A stretch of 30,295 bases of DNA from a virus. Location: positions 1-30,295 of the IMG/VR virus record IMGVR_UViG_3300024261_000113; one strand, given 5' to 3'. A program made the position numbers and the translations under genes. This document shows positions 15,526 to 23,919 of the stretch, piece after piece. Position 1 is the stretch's first letter. Each line of letters begins with the position of its first letter. The notes under the pieces were generated by a model that saw nothing but the letters and a program-made list of their open reading frames with translations, did not search any database and was not told the DNA's origin.

Positions 15526-17774
15526 TAAGGTCTTGCAGGTGCTTCCATTAGTACAGCCCAACCTAGTAGCTTCATATCTTTTCCTGTCTCAGACTCAATT
15601 CGCAATGAGAGTGCTTTACCATTTCCTCTTAATTTACTTTTCGTTACAATTACATTCTTACCATAATCAAATGTATCTGATGCACCTGTAGGAATGTAAT
15701 TTCTCTTATATCTGTATGTTTGGAAAGCTGTACCCCACTTACCACTATTGATACTATCTGCCCAATCCCATTGTGCTTGTACCAAACAACCTGATGGATT
15801 GTCAGGCATTAAAGCCAAACCTACTTCAGTAAAACCATCTTCTGTTCTATCAAAGTACATGAATAGATAAGGGATATATTTCTTCCTCATTAAATCACCA
15901 AATATATCATATCCTGTTATAAGATAACTAGAATAATCTACTCCCGCAGTATTTTCTGTATACCAATCTAGGAAGGAAGTATTACTATATCTTCCTATTG
16001 TAATGTCTGTACCTGCTGATACTAGAAAAGCATAAGTAGTTCTTCGGTTTGATCTAAGAGATGTTGTTACAGTGACTCCTACAGTAGCAGCTAGTACTAC
16101 ATCTGTTCCTACAATAACATCTTCAGTACTATCAGTAGCCGTAAATCTAGGCAAGACAATATAATCTGTTATAAAAGGACTTCCACTTGCCAGTGGACTA
16201 ATTGTATTAGGATAGAAAGCTTTTAATGTTAAATCAAGTACAAGTTCTCTATTATATTTATTTATGTAATTATCAGTAGCATAATCTTCTGTATCATTAT
16301 ATAACCATCTAATCCTATTTTCTTGTTCTTCATACATCCCTATTGCATTTTGTATTGCTACATTAGATATATTATTATAAAAACTTTGTACAGTAGTTAA
16401 GGATATTGATTCAGATTGATACCTACCAGTAGTACTTTCTTGTGATAATAAAAAGACTCCTGATCTTGACCAGTAAGCTACTGATCCATTTACTTCCACA
16501 ATACTTCTAGGACTCTCTGTACCGATAGAAGATATTTTAGATACTTGGAATGAGGTAGCTTTAAATCCACCTGTATCACCAAATATTTCCCACACACCAT
16601 TCTCTGCAAATACTAATAGAGAACCTTTGGTAGAAATTAGTTTAACTACTTTAGAAATGTCTGGAATTTGAATAGTCCCACCATCAGTATCAATTACATC
16701 ATTAATATCTTCTGAGGTTGGATCAGCAGCAGTATAACACTTAGCTAAAGCACTAGTAGCCGATGCCACTTGGGTAAAGAATATAAATCCTGAGTAGTAT
16801 GGGGACTCTGAATCTCCAGTAGTGATTGAAGAGGTTACACCTGAATAGAATACTCTACCCGCATAGGTAGCAACTGTTGTTATATTGCCATTCTCTTTAT
16901 CTGTAGGTAGTGCTGCAATGCCACTCTCAGTTACTCTAGAAGCTCCTCTATGTAAAGCATCAATAACAAATCTACCTTTAGGGGCAGGAGCATTATCCGT
17001 GGAAGCCCTATCCATAAATGTTGGATTATATTTTTCAAATGTAGCGGAATCTGTAGTGTCTGCCTCTTTACCTAGAGTCCATACATCTGCATTACTAGGG
17101 TACTCAGCGAGAGTTGTAAATGTACAATTGATTGCATCTGAACCACAAGTAGATACAATCTTTGGAGACCATCCTTGATTTCTTAAATTATAGAAATGTT
17201 CATCCGAAAGGGTCGTAGGTCTCTCATCAAAAGCTAACCCATCGTCTATCCCCCATGTATCTCTAATCTGTAGAGTAAGGGAGGTTTGGGACACTACATC
17301 TGTTACACTATTATAAGTTAGTAATATAGGATCATCTATATCAGCAGAAACTAGTACAACATTATTATTAATAGTTGTAACCTGTATATCTGAATTAGCA
17401 AGCCCTGTTATTGTTAAAGCATTACCACTATTAAGATATTCAGTAGTAGGAGATACATTTAATAAATTAATAAACCAAAGTTTATTAAAAGATCGTATAA
17501 TACCTACCATTTTAGATGTATCACCATCAGGACTATTCCAACGGTGGAGGCTTTGTTTTGATCCCGCCAATACAGTTTCAGTAAGTCCCGTAGCTTTCTT
17601 TACATAGTTAGTTTCATAGTCTACTCCTAATCTACGCAAACGCTTACCCGTCCGTTCTAGGACAAAGTTGTCTTCATCTACAGAGGCACTTTCTGGAAAG
17701 GTTAAAGCAGTCGCTTCAGTAATTAACCCTCTGACAAAGTTATTATGTTGTTTCTCTGAACTAGCCTTTGCCAT
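15525..17774 (-). CDS. tail tubular protein B / nozzle (T7 gp12-like)
   Basis: This 749-residue, beta-rich protein has the hallmarks of podovirus tail nozzles. The N-terminus has FVRGLITEATALTFPES followed by ENFVLERTGKRLRRLGV-like sequence, which fits the docking region. EHFYNLRNQGW lies near 207-217. Long repeated beta stretches include VATYAGRVFYSG near 297-308 and LISTKGSLLVFAENGVWEI around 385-403, which suggest a propeller-like fold. T7 gp12 is 794 residues, so the length fits. It would close the tail tube beneath the portal-adaptor complex and carry the fibres. It follows the gp11-like adaptor with one 68-residue gene between them. Confidence 0.85.
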   Translation of the reverse strand: MAKASSEKQHNNFVRGLITEATALTFPESASVDEDNFVLERTGKRLRRLGVDYETNYVKKATGLTETVLAGSKQSLHRWNSPDGDTSKMVGIIRSFNKLWFINLLNVSPTTEYLNSGNALTITGLANSDIQVTTINNNVVLVSADIDDPILLTYNSVTDVVSQTSLTLQIRDTWGIDDGLAFDERPTTLSDEHFYNLRNQGWSPKIVSTCGSDAINCTFTTLAEYPSNADVWTLGKEADTTDSATFEKYNPTFMDRASTDNAPAPKGRFVIDALHRGASRVTESGIAALPTDKENGNITTVATYAGRVFYSGVTSSITTGDSESPYYSGFIFFTQVASATSALAKCYTAADPTSEDINDVIDTDGGTIQIPDISKVVKLISTKGSLLVFAENGVWEIFGDTGGFKATSFQVSKISSIGTESPRSIVEVNGSVAYWSRSGVFLLSQESTTGRYQSESISLTTVQSFYNNISNVAIQNAIGMYEEQENRIRWLYNDTEDYATDNYINKYNRELVLDLTLKAFYPNTISPLASGSPFITDYIVLPRFTATDSTEDVIVGTDVVLAATVGVTVTTSLRSNRRTTYAFLVSAGTDITIGRYSNTSFLDWYTENTAGVDYSSYLITGYDIFGDLMRKKYIPYLFMYFDRTEDGFTEVGLALMPDNPSGCLVQAQWDWADSINSGKWGTAFQTYRYKRNYIPTGASDTFDYGKNVIVTKSKLRGNGKALSLRIESETGKDMKLLGWAVLMEAPARP

Positions 17775-17776
17775 GA

Positions 17777-17983
17777 CTACTTATCTATTTCCAATCCTTT
17801 TACTGCTTCTTTTTTAGCTCTCCACATATTAAATGCTTTCTTAGCCATATCTTCTGCCGTAAATAATCCCTGTAATTCTTGGGGAATCTCTCCACCACTA
17901 TTCCATTTAAAAGCTAGTAAAGGCGATTTAGGATCTACGCCCAAGTGAAGTTCTTTTCCTGCTGCTGTTGTGTACATTAACAT
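17777..17983 (-). CDS. small protein between tail genes
   Basis: This 68-residue protein starts in a TAATG overlap with the upstream tail gene. It could also begin two codons later at a second ATG. The first half contains LGVDPKSPLLAFKW, and the second half is a basic helix (AEDMAKKAFNMWRAKKEAVK). There are no membrane segments or cysteines. No family was recognised. Being located between the two tail-tube genes suggests a small virion or assembly component. Confidence 0.6.
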   Translation of the reverse strand: MLMYTTAAGKELHLGVDPKSPLLAFKWNSGGEIPQELQGLFTAEDMAKKAFNMWRAKKEAVKGLEIDK

Positions 17984-18744
17984 TAGTATTTTTTCCCCTT
18001 TCTTCCAAAACCTGCGAAGTCAATTCCATTACTTACTCTGAATGCCTCTTGAGACATCCTTCTTCTTTGAATCTGAGATTGTGCTGCTGCAATTGGATTA
18101 TCACTTTGTTTTAATATTACAAAACTTGCAGTCTTTGCATCAGCTAAAAGATAGCTAAATGCTTGTGATGGTAAATCAGGAGTAAAAGTATTAGTAGCAG
18201 ACCATGTAGGCTGTACTTTACCAAAACATTGTGATTTACTTTGTTGCATATTAGTAGTATCTATAGCTGAATCATAAGAATCAAAGATTAAATACTCATC
18301 ATCAAATGATGTATAAAAAGTAGCAGCAGCATCATTATTAATATTTAGAGAAACTCCAGTAGTATCTACAACAACATCTACAGTTGCATCATCGCTTTTT
18401 CTTACTGCTATTAAATCTACAAATTCTTTAGGAGTTTTATATTTTATATCTATATATTTATCAAATGTATCTGCTGCTGTTTTAGTATTATATTTAACCC
18501 ATTCAATGTCAATAGCACTATCTGGTATTTTCATGTGAGTAGGTCTAGCAGCAGTAGCAGCCTCTAGTCGAATAAACTTTTTTAATTGAGGCCAATCTTT
18601 CCCATCAATTAGATTATAGTATGATGTTTTTATTATTTGAGCTACTTGTGTACTTTCTACAGTATCAGAAATATCTGATACATTATCTGAATCTAAATCA
18701 GATAATATGTCCTGTGTTAGTTCTAGTAACGTCATTGAAGGCAT
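17983..18744 (-). CDS. tail tubular protein A / head-tail adaptor (T7 gp11-like)
   Basis: This 253-residue protein fits the podovirus adaptor family (T7 gp11, 196 residues). It begins with a helix (LLELTQDILSDLDSDNVSD), followed by SYYNLIDGKDWPQLKK near 41-56; the (Y)-(N/D)-x-L-x-x-x-x-x-W-x-x-L pattern is typical. A beta region carries the KTPKEFVDLI motif, and a C-terminal helix is rich in Gln/Arg (AAAQSQIQRRRMSQE). It should ring the portal and hold the nozzle. Start and stop share bases with both neighbours (TAATG on each side), suggesting coupled translation of the tail genes. Confidence 0.8.
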   Translation of the reverse strand: MPSMTLLELTQDILSDLDSDNVSDISDTVESTQVAQIIKTSYYNLIDGKDWPQLKKFIRLEAATAARPTHMKIPDSAIDIEWVKYNTKTAADTFDKYIDIKYKTPKEFVDLIAVRKSDDATVDVVVDTTGVSLNINNDAAATFYTSFDDEYLIFDSYDSAIDTTNMQQSKSQCFGKVQPTWSATNTFTPDLPSQAFSYLLADAKTASFVILKQSDNPIAAAQSQIQRRRMSQEAFRVSNGIDFAGFGRKGKKY

Positions 18745-19202
18745 TAGGCTGTCCTACGAAGAATAACAGTTATAGTACAAGCGGTAGCAGTTGTGTTACT
18801 TCCTGTAACCACAAAATTTACTGCTTGATTTGCTGTTAAAGTATTAGCACCACTTGGGGATACTGTGTCTACATCACCCGCAGCACTACCTGATTGAGTA
18901 ATAGTTATAACACCACTTGTTACTGCCGTTGTACCTATTTTAGCTGTTATTGTGCAATCAGCAGTAGCAAAAGCATTATCAATTACACTTGTAATCGTAG
19001 TGATTGTTCCTGCATAAGGTGTAGCTAAGTAATAAGTTTGGTTTGCAACAATATCTGGAATAGTTACATTAAGAGCAAACTCTTGGAATTTCCATGTTCC
19101 TGTCCCTGAGTTAGCATGAAGGGTCTGATTTGAAGTAGCAGCAGACACTCCTTTAGCCTCATGTAATTCAGCATTAGTAATATTTTTATGTTCTATTGTC
19201 AT
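18744..19202 (-). CDS. virion surface / head fibre-like protein
   Basis: This 152-residue protein begins MTIEHKNITNAELHEAKGVS. This (E)-H-K-x-I-x-x-x-E-x-H-E-x-K-G start recurs in small structural proteins of many phages. The rest is Thr/Ala/Ser-rich beta sequence (IPDIVANQTYYLATPYAG, then GTITTITSVIDNAFATADC), suggesting a surface-exposed beta barrel. Two cysteines (near 102 and 143) are present. It lies just after the terminator that closes the capsid genes and before the tail adaptor. A head fibre, decoration or tail-spike accessory role is likely; the exact one cannot be told. Confidence 0.55.
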   Translation of the reverse strand: MTIEHKNITNAELHEAKGVSAATSNQTLHANSGTGTWKFQEFALNVTIPDIVANQTYYLATPYAGTITTITSVIDNAFATADCTITAKIGTTAVTSGVITITQSGSAAGDVDTVSPSGANTLTANQAVNFVVTGSNTTATACTITVILRRTA

Positions 19203-19222
19203 AAGTTTTAGACTTTATTAAG

Positions 19223-19253
19223 AAAAAAGGGAGGGCTTTTATACCCTCCCTTT
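19223..19253 (-). terminator. intrinsic terminator after the capsid genes
   Basis: A perfect 10-bp stem, GGGAGGG with flanking AAA (19226-19235) against CCCTCCC with TTT (19244-19253), encloses an 8-base loop. Read on the - strand, the stem is followed by a run of U. It lies in the 82-bp gap between the decoration-like gene and the next structural gene, so it should stop or thin out transcription coming from scaffold and capsid. The + strand sense also has a short T-rich end but is less convincing. Confidence 0.85.
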
Positions 19254-19284
19254 AATTTACATCAATGAATATTATTCATTCCCA

Positions 19285-19791
19285 TTAAGCAGCAGGAACG
19301 TCTAAGTATTCAACAATGATTTGCGCTCTACCTGCGGTAAATGTGCCTGTAGCTGCGACTTGTAGTTGACCTACTGCATCTAGTTTGCCCATAACAGCAT
19401 TACCAGAGTTAGTACCCGCATGAGTTGAAGATTTCAATGCAGCTATAACTTCACTGCCATCAATCTGTGCTAATGCAAGAGCATCCCACAGTTTATCTTC
19501 GCCTGTGCCGATAGCTGATCCATCAGTTTCAACCATATCAATATCATAGCTTGTGCCACCTGCGAAAGCAGTAATAACTTGAAAATATGCTTCAGTTATA
19601 TATGTATTTGCAGGTAAACGCAATACCATTTTATTGGTAGTGTCACTTACAGGAAGATCACTATAGTCAAAAGTCCATACCGCTTTTTTGGTTGGCCCTT
19701 GAGAAGGAATTACACCGCCAAACTTCTTGTCGGTACTCCTTGGCCCATAATGATTTTCTACGTTTCTAATTAAATTTGTCTCGAATCCCAT
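19285..19791 (-). CDS. capsid decoration-like structural protein
   Basis: This 168-residue protein follows the major capsid gene by 12 bp and has a strong AAGGAG ahead of its ATG. The sequence is beta-rich: AVWTFDYSDLP, then RLPANTYITEAYFQVITAF and AGGTSYDIDMVETDG, ending ARAQIIVEYLDVP. This pattern of paired strands with I-T-x-A-Y-F and G-T-S-Y-D-I is one I associate with small virion structural proteins near capsid genes. No cysteines or membrane segments are seen. Position and strong expression signals suggest an abundant head component that binds the capsid surface. Confidence 0.6.
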   Translation of the reverse strand: MGFETNLIRNVENHYGPRSTDKKFGGVIPSQGPTKKAVWTFDYSDLPVSDTTNKMVLRLPANTYITEAYFQVITAFAGGTSYDIDMVETDGSAIGTGEDKLWDALALAQIDGSEVIAALKSSTHAGTNSGNAVMGKLDAVGQLQVAATGTFTAGRAQIIVEYLDVPAA

Positions 19792-19803
19792 AATAATCTC
19801 CTT

Positions 19804-20799
19804 TTAGTAGTTAGTAGGGTGAGTAGCAATAGCGATCAAAGTATCTGTTCGCTGAACACCTAACCCAAAACGTGAAGTTACTTGGAAATTATCACCGCGA
19901 TTATTTGGATCGCGCCAACCTTCTGTACGTGGCTGTCTGCGCCATGCGTGCATAACTGGCTTGCAGTTATCATCTGCAACACACATTGCAATATTCATAA
20001 CATCCCCAATTTCAGCAGTATCGTTAGCTAGATTGTAACTAGAAGCATTTAGTGCTTCAGTAGCAGTCTTTACTGGTAGGAAGTTACTTGTCCAAATATC
20101 AAACCCGAATATATTTTTAACAAACTTATGTTCCTTAGAAAAACCTTCAGTAATAATACCTTCAAAATGAGGGTTATTACTTACGTTTGTCAAGTTACTA
20201 AGACTGTTAAAAGTTGCTTCTACAACTGGATCAACAATCATAATACGACCATTGGCAGGAACTCCTGCTTTATCCATAGATAGTTTAGCAGCGATAATGT
20301 CATCCATCGTCATTACGCGAGTAGATGCTGATGCACCACCTGCAACCCAACGATGAGGCTGTCCATTAACCAAATTAATATCAGCATTGGTTTGTCCAGT
20401 TCCACTTTCACTACCTGCTACCGCCAAGAAACGAGTTTCATGGTTTACTGCTAATGCCCTAGTAGATTCTACTGCTCGCATACTCATAAGAGCTTCTACT
20501 TGCGCCCCATCTTCCCTAAGTTCATCAGATACACGCCAAGCATCAGCTTTGTAATCTGTGATTGAGAGAGTAAGGGTATTGTTGTCGATTGCATTGAAAT
20601 CAAGTGGTGTATCTTCTGCACCATCTTGGATCGTTACAGTACCGATTGTTTTAATGTTTAAAGTCGTTCCACTCCCGAAATCCGTCACATCACGCCACAA
20701 TCCGTCAGGAAGGGCAAATGTTTGTAGATTATCAAGAATAAACTGACTATACTGTTCTGCTTCAATAAAAGCAGATGAGTTACTTGTCAATTGAGACAT
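19804..20799 (-). CDS. major capsid protein
   Basis: This 331-residue protein is immediately downstream of the scaffold gene, the usual order in podoviruses. The features fit an HK97-fold capsid of T7-like type: an N-terminal arm (EAEQYSQFILDNLQTFALPD), a beta region (GTTLNIKTIGTVTIQDG), a long helix with ADAWRVSDELREDGAQVEAL, and a C-terminal domain ending RFGLGVQRTDTLIAIATHP. MIVDPVVEATFNSL near 188-201 is also typical. It has AAAGGAAA about eight bases before the ATG. The intrinsic terminator two genes later suggests this block is transcribed at high level from the promoter at 21781-21809. Confidence 0.85.
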   Translation of the reverse strand: MSQLTSNSSAFIEAEQYSQFILDNLQTFALPDGLWRDVTDFGSGTTLNIKTIGTVTIQDGAEDTPLDFNAIDNNTLTLSITDYKADAWRVSDELREDGAQVEALMSMRAVESTRALAVNHETRFLAVAGSESGTGQTNADINLVNGQPHRWVAGGASASTRVMTMDDIIAAKLSMDKAGVPANGRIMIVDPVVEATFNSLSNLTNVSNNPHFEGIITEGFSKEHKFVKNIFGFDIWTSNFLPVKTATEALNASSYNLANDTAEIGDVMNIAMCVADDNCKPVMHAWRRQPRTEGWRDPNNRGDNFQVTSRFGLGVQRTDTLIAIATHPTNY

Positions 20800-20816
20800 A
20801 AAATATTTCCTTTAAG

Positions 20817-21527
20817 TTAATTTAAACCAAGATTCTTTTTAGCTTTTTGTCCTGCAATTGCCCAAGCTGTCTTAACATCTTTAGTATCAAAACTTTTTAC
20901 TTTAGAATTAAGATCTCCTGTAGGCTCTGCTTGATACGCTTGTGTATTAACAGACCCCATAGTAGGAGAAACATCAGTTTGTTTCTGTTCAAATCCTGCC
21001 ATTTTAAAAACAGCAGTAGGTGAATTGGCAGCAATTATATTCAAATCAGCTACAGTAAGGCCAGAATCAGTGGCGAGTTGGTTATAAACTTCCTCACCTT
21101 TAGTACCATATTGCTTTATAAATCTTTGTGCTACGGTTCTATTATTCTGAGCCTTTACTTTACTTTGCTCTATTTTGGTTAACTCTTGATTAACCATCGT
21201 AGAAATGTGTTCTTGATTTACTTCTGCTCTAGGAGTTGTCTCCCCTGTTGCTTGGGTAGATCTCAATTCATCGACAAGTTCTCTAGTTGTTCTCTGTCCT
21301 TCCAATGTTTGCTTTAATGAAGCGTTTTCTGCTTCAATAGTTGCAATATGATTCTGGGCAGGTTCTATAGAAGCATAAGCTGCTTCAACTGTTGAGTACT
21401 TCTTCCCTTCCCCTACTATACCCTGCAATTCAGTCGGAATTACTGGTGTGGTTGGAGTATCTAATACTGGTGCTTCTGCTACTTTCTCTTCAGGTTTGTC
21501 ACCTTCAAATATTGTTTCTTCGCTCAC
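20817..21527 (-). CDS. capsid scaffolding protein (GTG start)
   Basis: This 236-residue, Glu/Lys/Gln-rich, mostly helical protein lies directly before the major capsid gene. The acidic, Pro-containing N-terminus (about 1-40) is followed by a coiled-coil region (IATIEAENASLKQTLEGQRT), a second helix (QELTKIEQSKVKAQNN), and a basic C-terminus (AWAIAGQKAKKNLGL) of the kind that contacts capsid subunits. This matches the plan of T7 gp9-like scaffolds. The start is a GTG preceded by AAAGGGA at eight bases, two bases after the previous stop. Confidence 0.75.
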   Translation of the reverse strand: MSEETIFEGDKPEEKVAEAPVLDTPTTPVIPTELQGIVGEGKKYSTVEAAYASIEPAQNHIATIEAENASLKQTLEGQRTTRELVDELRSTQATGETTPRAEVNQEHISTMVNQELTKIEQSKVKAQNNRTVAQRFIKQYGTKGEEVYNQLATDSGLTVADLNIIAANSPTAVFKMAGFEQKQTDVSPTMGSVNTQAYQAEPTGDLNSKVKSFDTKDVKTAWAIAGQKAKKNLGLN

Positions 21528-21529
21528 TT

Positions 21530-21760
21530 TTAGTTCCCTTTGTCAGGTAAAAAATTAAGTAACCTTTCAATGCGTTTTAAATCGCCTAATAGAAAGGATT
21601 GTTGTTCTGCCCATGATGGACTTGAAAAACTTTCTTCGGAGATCATCTTTCGATAAGAGGTGGCTTTTTCTTCTTCTAAATATTTTCTTAGGATATTTAC
21701 CACATCCTGCTTCGACATCTTTCCCCAATCTTCTTCATTTACACGTAAAAATTTATTCAT
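21530..21760 (-). CDS. small helical protein before the scaffold
   Basis: This 76-residue, charged and probably all-helical protein contains EEDWGKMSKQDVVNILRKYL and LGDLKRIERLLNFLPDKG. No family was recognised. It is the first gene after the promoter at 21781-21809. The leader would be only about 14 bases, with no clear ribosome site other than the G-run at the expected start of the RNA. It is therefore an unusual start, possibly translated inefficiently. A capsid assembly role is suggested only by position. Confidence 0.55.
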   Translation of the reverse strand: MNKFLRVNEEDWGKMSKQDVVNILRKYLEEEKATSYRKMISEESFSSPSWAEQQSFLLGDLKRIERLLNFLPDKGN

Positions 21761-21780
21761 ACTTTTATTCTTACCCCCAT

Positions 21781-21809
21781 ATTATACCATAGTTTAAGCT
21801 AAAAGTCAA
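21781..21809 (-). promoter_or_regulatory. near-consensus sigma70 promoter for the capsid block
   Basis: On the - strand, TTGACT (21809-21804) and TATAAT (21786-21781) are separated by exactly 17 bp. TGG before the -10 adds an extended -10 element. It lies in the 66-bp gap between portal and the small gene at 21760. The downstream GGGGGTA and the TATGG lead-in are shared with the promoter at 1161-1189. It should give strong host-polymerase transcription of the scaffold, capsid and decoration genes, ending at the hairpin at 19223-19253. Confidence 0.85.
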
Positions 21810-21826
21810 GAGAAATCTTATTTATT

Positions 21827-23590
21827 TTAGCCTAATAGCTCTTCTTCTACTGGCACAGCCTGCTCATTTTCAAGATCACCTTGAGCTTGTTGTGCTTGAC
21901 CAGAGGTTTCTTTCTGTTCTTGTACTGCAATGTTTGGACTAATTAACTGGAATTTCTCTAATCCCATTGCTTCTTCAAGCATTTTAGCCAAAGCTATTGA
22001 GGATACATGGGGAGCTATTACTCCTGCTATTGGGCCATTAAAGATACCCATAACATTCTGAATCAATTGACTTCTAGCTGCAAAGTGCCTAGAACCCATT
22101 GGCATAATTTTACCTTTAGCTGTAATATCTGATTTTTCTATCTCTATAAACTCTACTACACCAATATCATCATCCATAACACGAATAAGGTCTGATGAAT
22201 CTAGATTCCTTTTAGAAATCTCTAACATTTTATTTAATGCCTTCTCTAGAAATCTCTTTTCAAACTTATTAGTTTTGTTTAGGAAGATTCGTTGGGCTGC
22301 ATTATCTAGTTTTTCTACTTCAAAAGCTGTCTTTTCACCTGCGGTTCTAATTCCTAAAGCATTCTTAGGGCTACCTGCCAGTTCTTCCATAGTACCCATC
22401 AATCCACCAATCTCATTATTAGTTGCTAAAGCTTGTGGATTAAGGTTAAGCATTTGTACAGCACCATCTTCAGGTAGATGTACAATGCCTTTAGGTTGCC
22501 ATGAGAAAGGTTCTACTGCCCCTTTAAGAGCTATCATAGGAAATACACTTAAATCAAACGCATCTGCTTTAAGATTCTCTAGATGATCTAGTCTATATTG
22601 CAATCCTACTAAATTATCTAATGGCCCCATTGCCCATAGGTTATCAGGACGTTCCCTCCATCCAACATGAACCATATCATCTCTGCCAATCCAACTAGGA
22701 TTATTAATACTTCGGAGAGTAAACTGCCTATCTATAACTGTAATGACTACATTCTCTTTTAGTTCATCACTATCTTGGTCATATAGATCTCCTTTAAACT
22801 CTAGTACCTCTATAAGTCCTGATTGAAGATACTCAGACAGAGAACCAAAACCATCAAAAGCATATCCCTCTGCCTTATTTATGTCTTCAATACTAAAAGA
22901 ACCTAGCGCATTGTTTCTGCGTTCCATTGCTTTATTAAGAACCTTTTCATCATAACGTAGATCAGGTCTTGTTCTAAGTTCCTTACGAAGTTCTCCTATG
23001 CTCTTGAGTGTCCTAACAATCTTCGGGGATGACTCAAAGCTAGAGGCAGCAGGATTAAACACAATGTCATAAGGAGACACACGGATAAGCTTTGGGCCAA
23101 TATAATTAACAATTTCTTCACCAGTTTCTTCATCTTCGATAGCATCCTTGACCCATATTACTTGTCCAAATACATTCCCAGTATCTATATAGTCATAAAG
23201 TAAATCAGAAATAGTATCACTAAATCCACCTTGCTGAGTCTTATTCTTCATGTAAGCTTTAATAGTATCAGCTTTATCCTTTGCTACATCATCTTCTGTT
23301 TCACCAAACCATTCCAACCAATTGTCATTGGGAAACATAGAGTCTACATAATGAGCATGAAGATTATCCCTAATCTGAGTTAGTTTAGGTATAGTAGTTC
23401 TATTCTTCCATCCACCCACATTATTAGAGGTAGTGGTAGTATCAGTAGCAAATATATAGTTTCTTAATTCTTTCCATTCCTCTTCTTTGCTCTGTTTTTG
23501 CATCCTCCATTTAGTATATAACTGACTAATTTGTCTAGCTTCACCTTCAGGCTGCAATAAATTATTAATACTAGCTACGTCACCTGCCAT
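21827..23590 (-). CDS. portal (head-tail connector) protein
   Basis: This 587-residue protein has the composition and landmarks of podovirus portals. The N-terminus includes LYTKWRMQKQSKEEEWKEL. Residues near 67-95 hold TIPKLTQIRDNLHAHYVDSMF, and the DYIDTGNVFGQVIWV region comes near 133-147. LVGLQYRLDHLENLKADAF (about 329-347) lies in the wing/stem portion, and AGSPKNALGIRTAGEKTAFE is near 397-416. The tail of Gln/Glu is low in complexity. It follows a Lys-rich gene and the large terminase, the packaging order typical for this group. The length is near that of T7 gp8 (536). The start shares bases with the upstream stop (TAATG). Confidence 0.85.
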   Translation of the reverse strand: MAGDVASINNLLQPEGEARQISQLYTKWRMQKQSKEEEWKELRNYIFATDTTTTSNNVGGWKNRTTIPKLTQIRDNLHAHYVDSMFPNDNWLEWFGETEDDVAKDKADTIKAYMKNKTQQGGFSDTISDLLYDYIDTGNVFGQVIWVKDAIEDEETGEEIVNYIGPKLIRVSPYDIVFNPAASSFESSPKIVRTLKSIGELRKELRTRPDLRYDEKVLNKAMERRNNALGSFSIEDINKAEGYAFDGFGSLSEYLQSGLIEVLEFKGDLYDQDSDELKENVVITVIDRQFTLRSINNPSWIGRDDMVHVGWRERPDNLWAMGPLDNLVGLQYRLDHLENLKADAFDLSVFPMIALKGAVEPFSWQPKGIVHLPEDGAVQMLNLNPQALATNNEIGGLMGTMEELAGSPKNALGIRTAGEKTAFEVEKLDNAAQRIFLNKTNKFEKRFLEKALNKMLEISKRNLDSSDLIRVMDDDIGVVEFIEIEKSDITAKGKIMPMGSRHFAARSQLIQNVMGIFNGPIAGVIAPHVSSIALAKMLEEAMGLEKFQLISPNIAVQEQKETSGQAQQAQGDLENEQAVPVEEELLG

Positions 23591-23919
23591 TATGTCTTCC
23601 TCTTTTTATTTTTTGTTGCTTTCTTTTTAACAACTCTTTTCTTTTCAATGTCTCTAAGTTGTCCTGCGAGTTTCTTCTTAGTAGTGGCTACTGGATTACC
23701 TGCGGTCTTTCCTTTACCTCTATTCTCAATCTTAGTTGTTTCTGCTTTAGTATTGTCTTTAGGAACGTCCACACCTTTCCTTTTTGCAGCAAATTTTATT
23801 GCTTTATCTGTATTAGCTTTTACACCAGTATGTAGTCCTACTTCATCACTACGTCTACGTTGTTCTTTTCGATAAGCACCTGTCTCTGCGTTGCTTCTCA
23901 CTAGTTTTCTTTTTGCCAT
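23590..23919 (-). CDS. Lys/Arg-rich small basic protein
   Basis: This 109-residue protein is exceptionally basic, beginning MAKRKLVRSNAETGAYRKEQ and ending in the lysine-rich KRVVKKKATKNKKRKT. It has few hydrophobic residues, so it is probably disordered and binds nucleic acid or the negatively charged portal/terminase surface. It is wedged between the large terminase and portal genes with TAATG overlaps at both ends. No family was recognised. A packaging accessory or DNA-condensing virion protein is plausible; a small terminase is unlikely because no helix-turn-helix is evident. Confidence 0.6.
   Translation of the reverse strand: MAKRKLVRSNAETGAYRKEQRRRSDEVGLHTGVKANTDKAIKFAAKRKGVDVPKDNTKAETTKIENRGKGKTAGNPVATTKKKLAGQLRDIEKKRVVKKKATKNKKRKT

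Noticed and set aside
15525-15561. TTG start at 15561 for the acetyltransferase
   Set aside because: ATG 15525 overlaps the upstream stop as TAATG, the pattern used by many neighbours, and the extra 12 residues add no GNAT feature.
22275-22586. Forward-strand open frame of 103 codons inside the portal gene
   Set aside because: It is fully inside the portal frame on the other strand and shows no motif or start signal.
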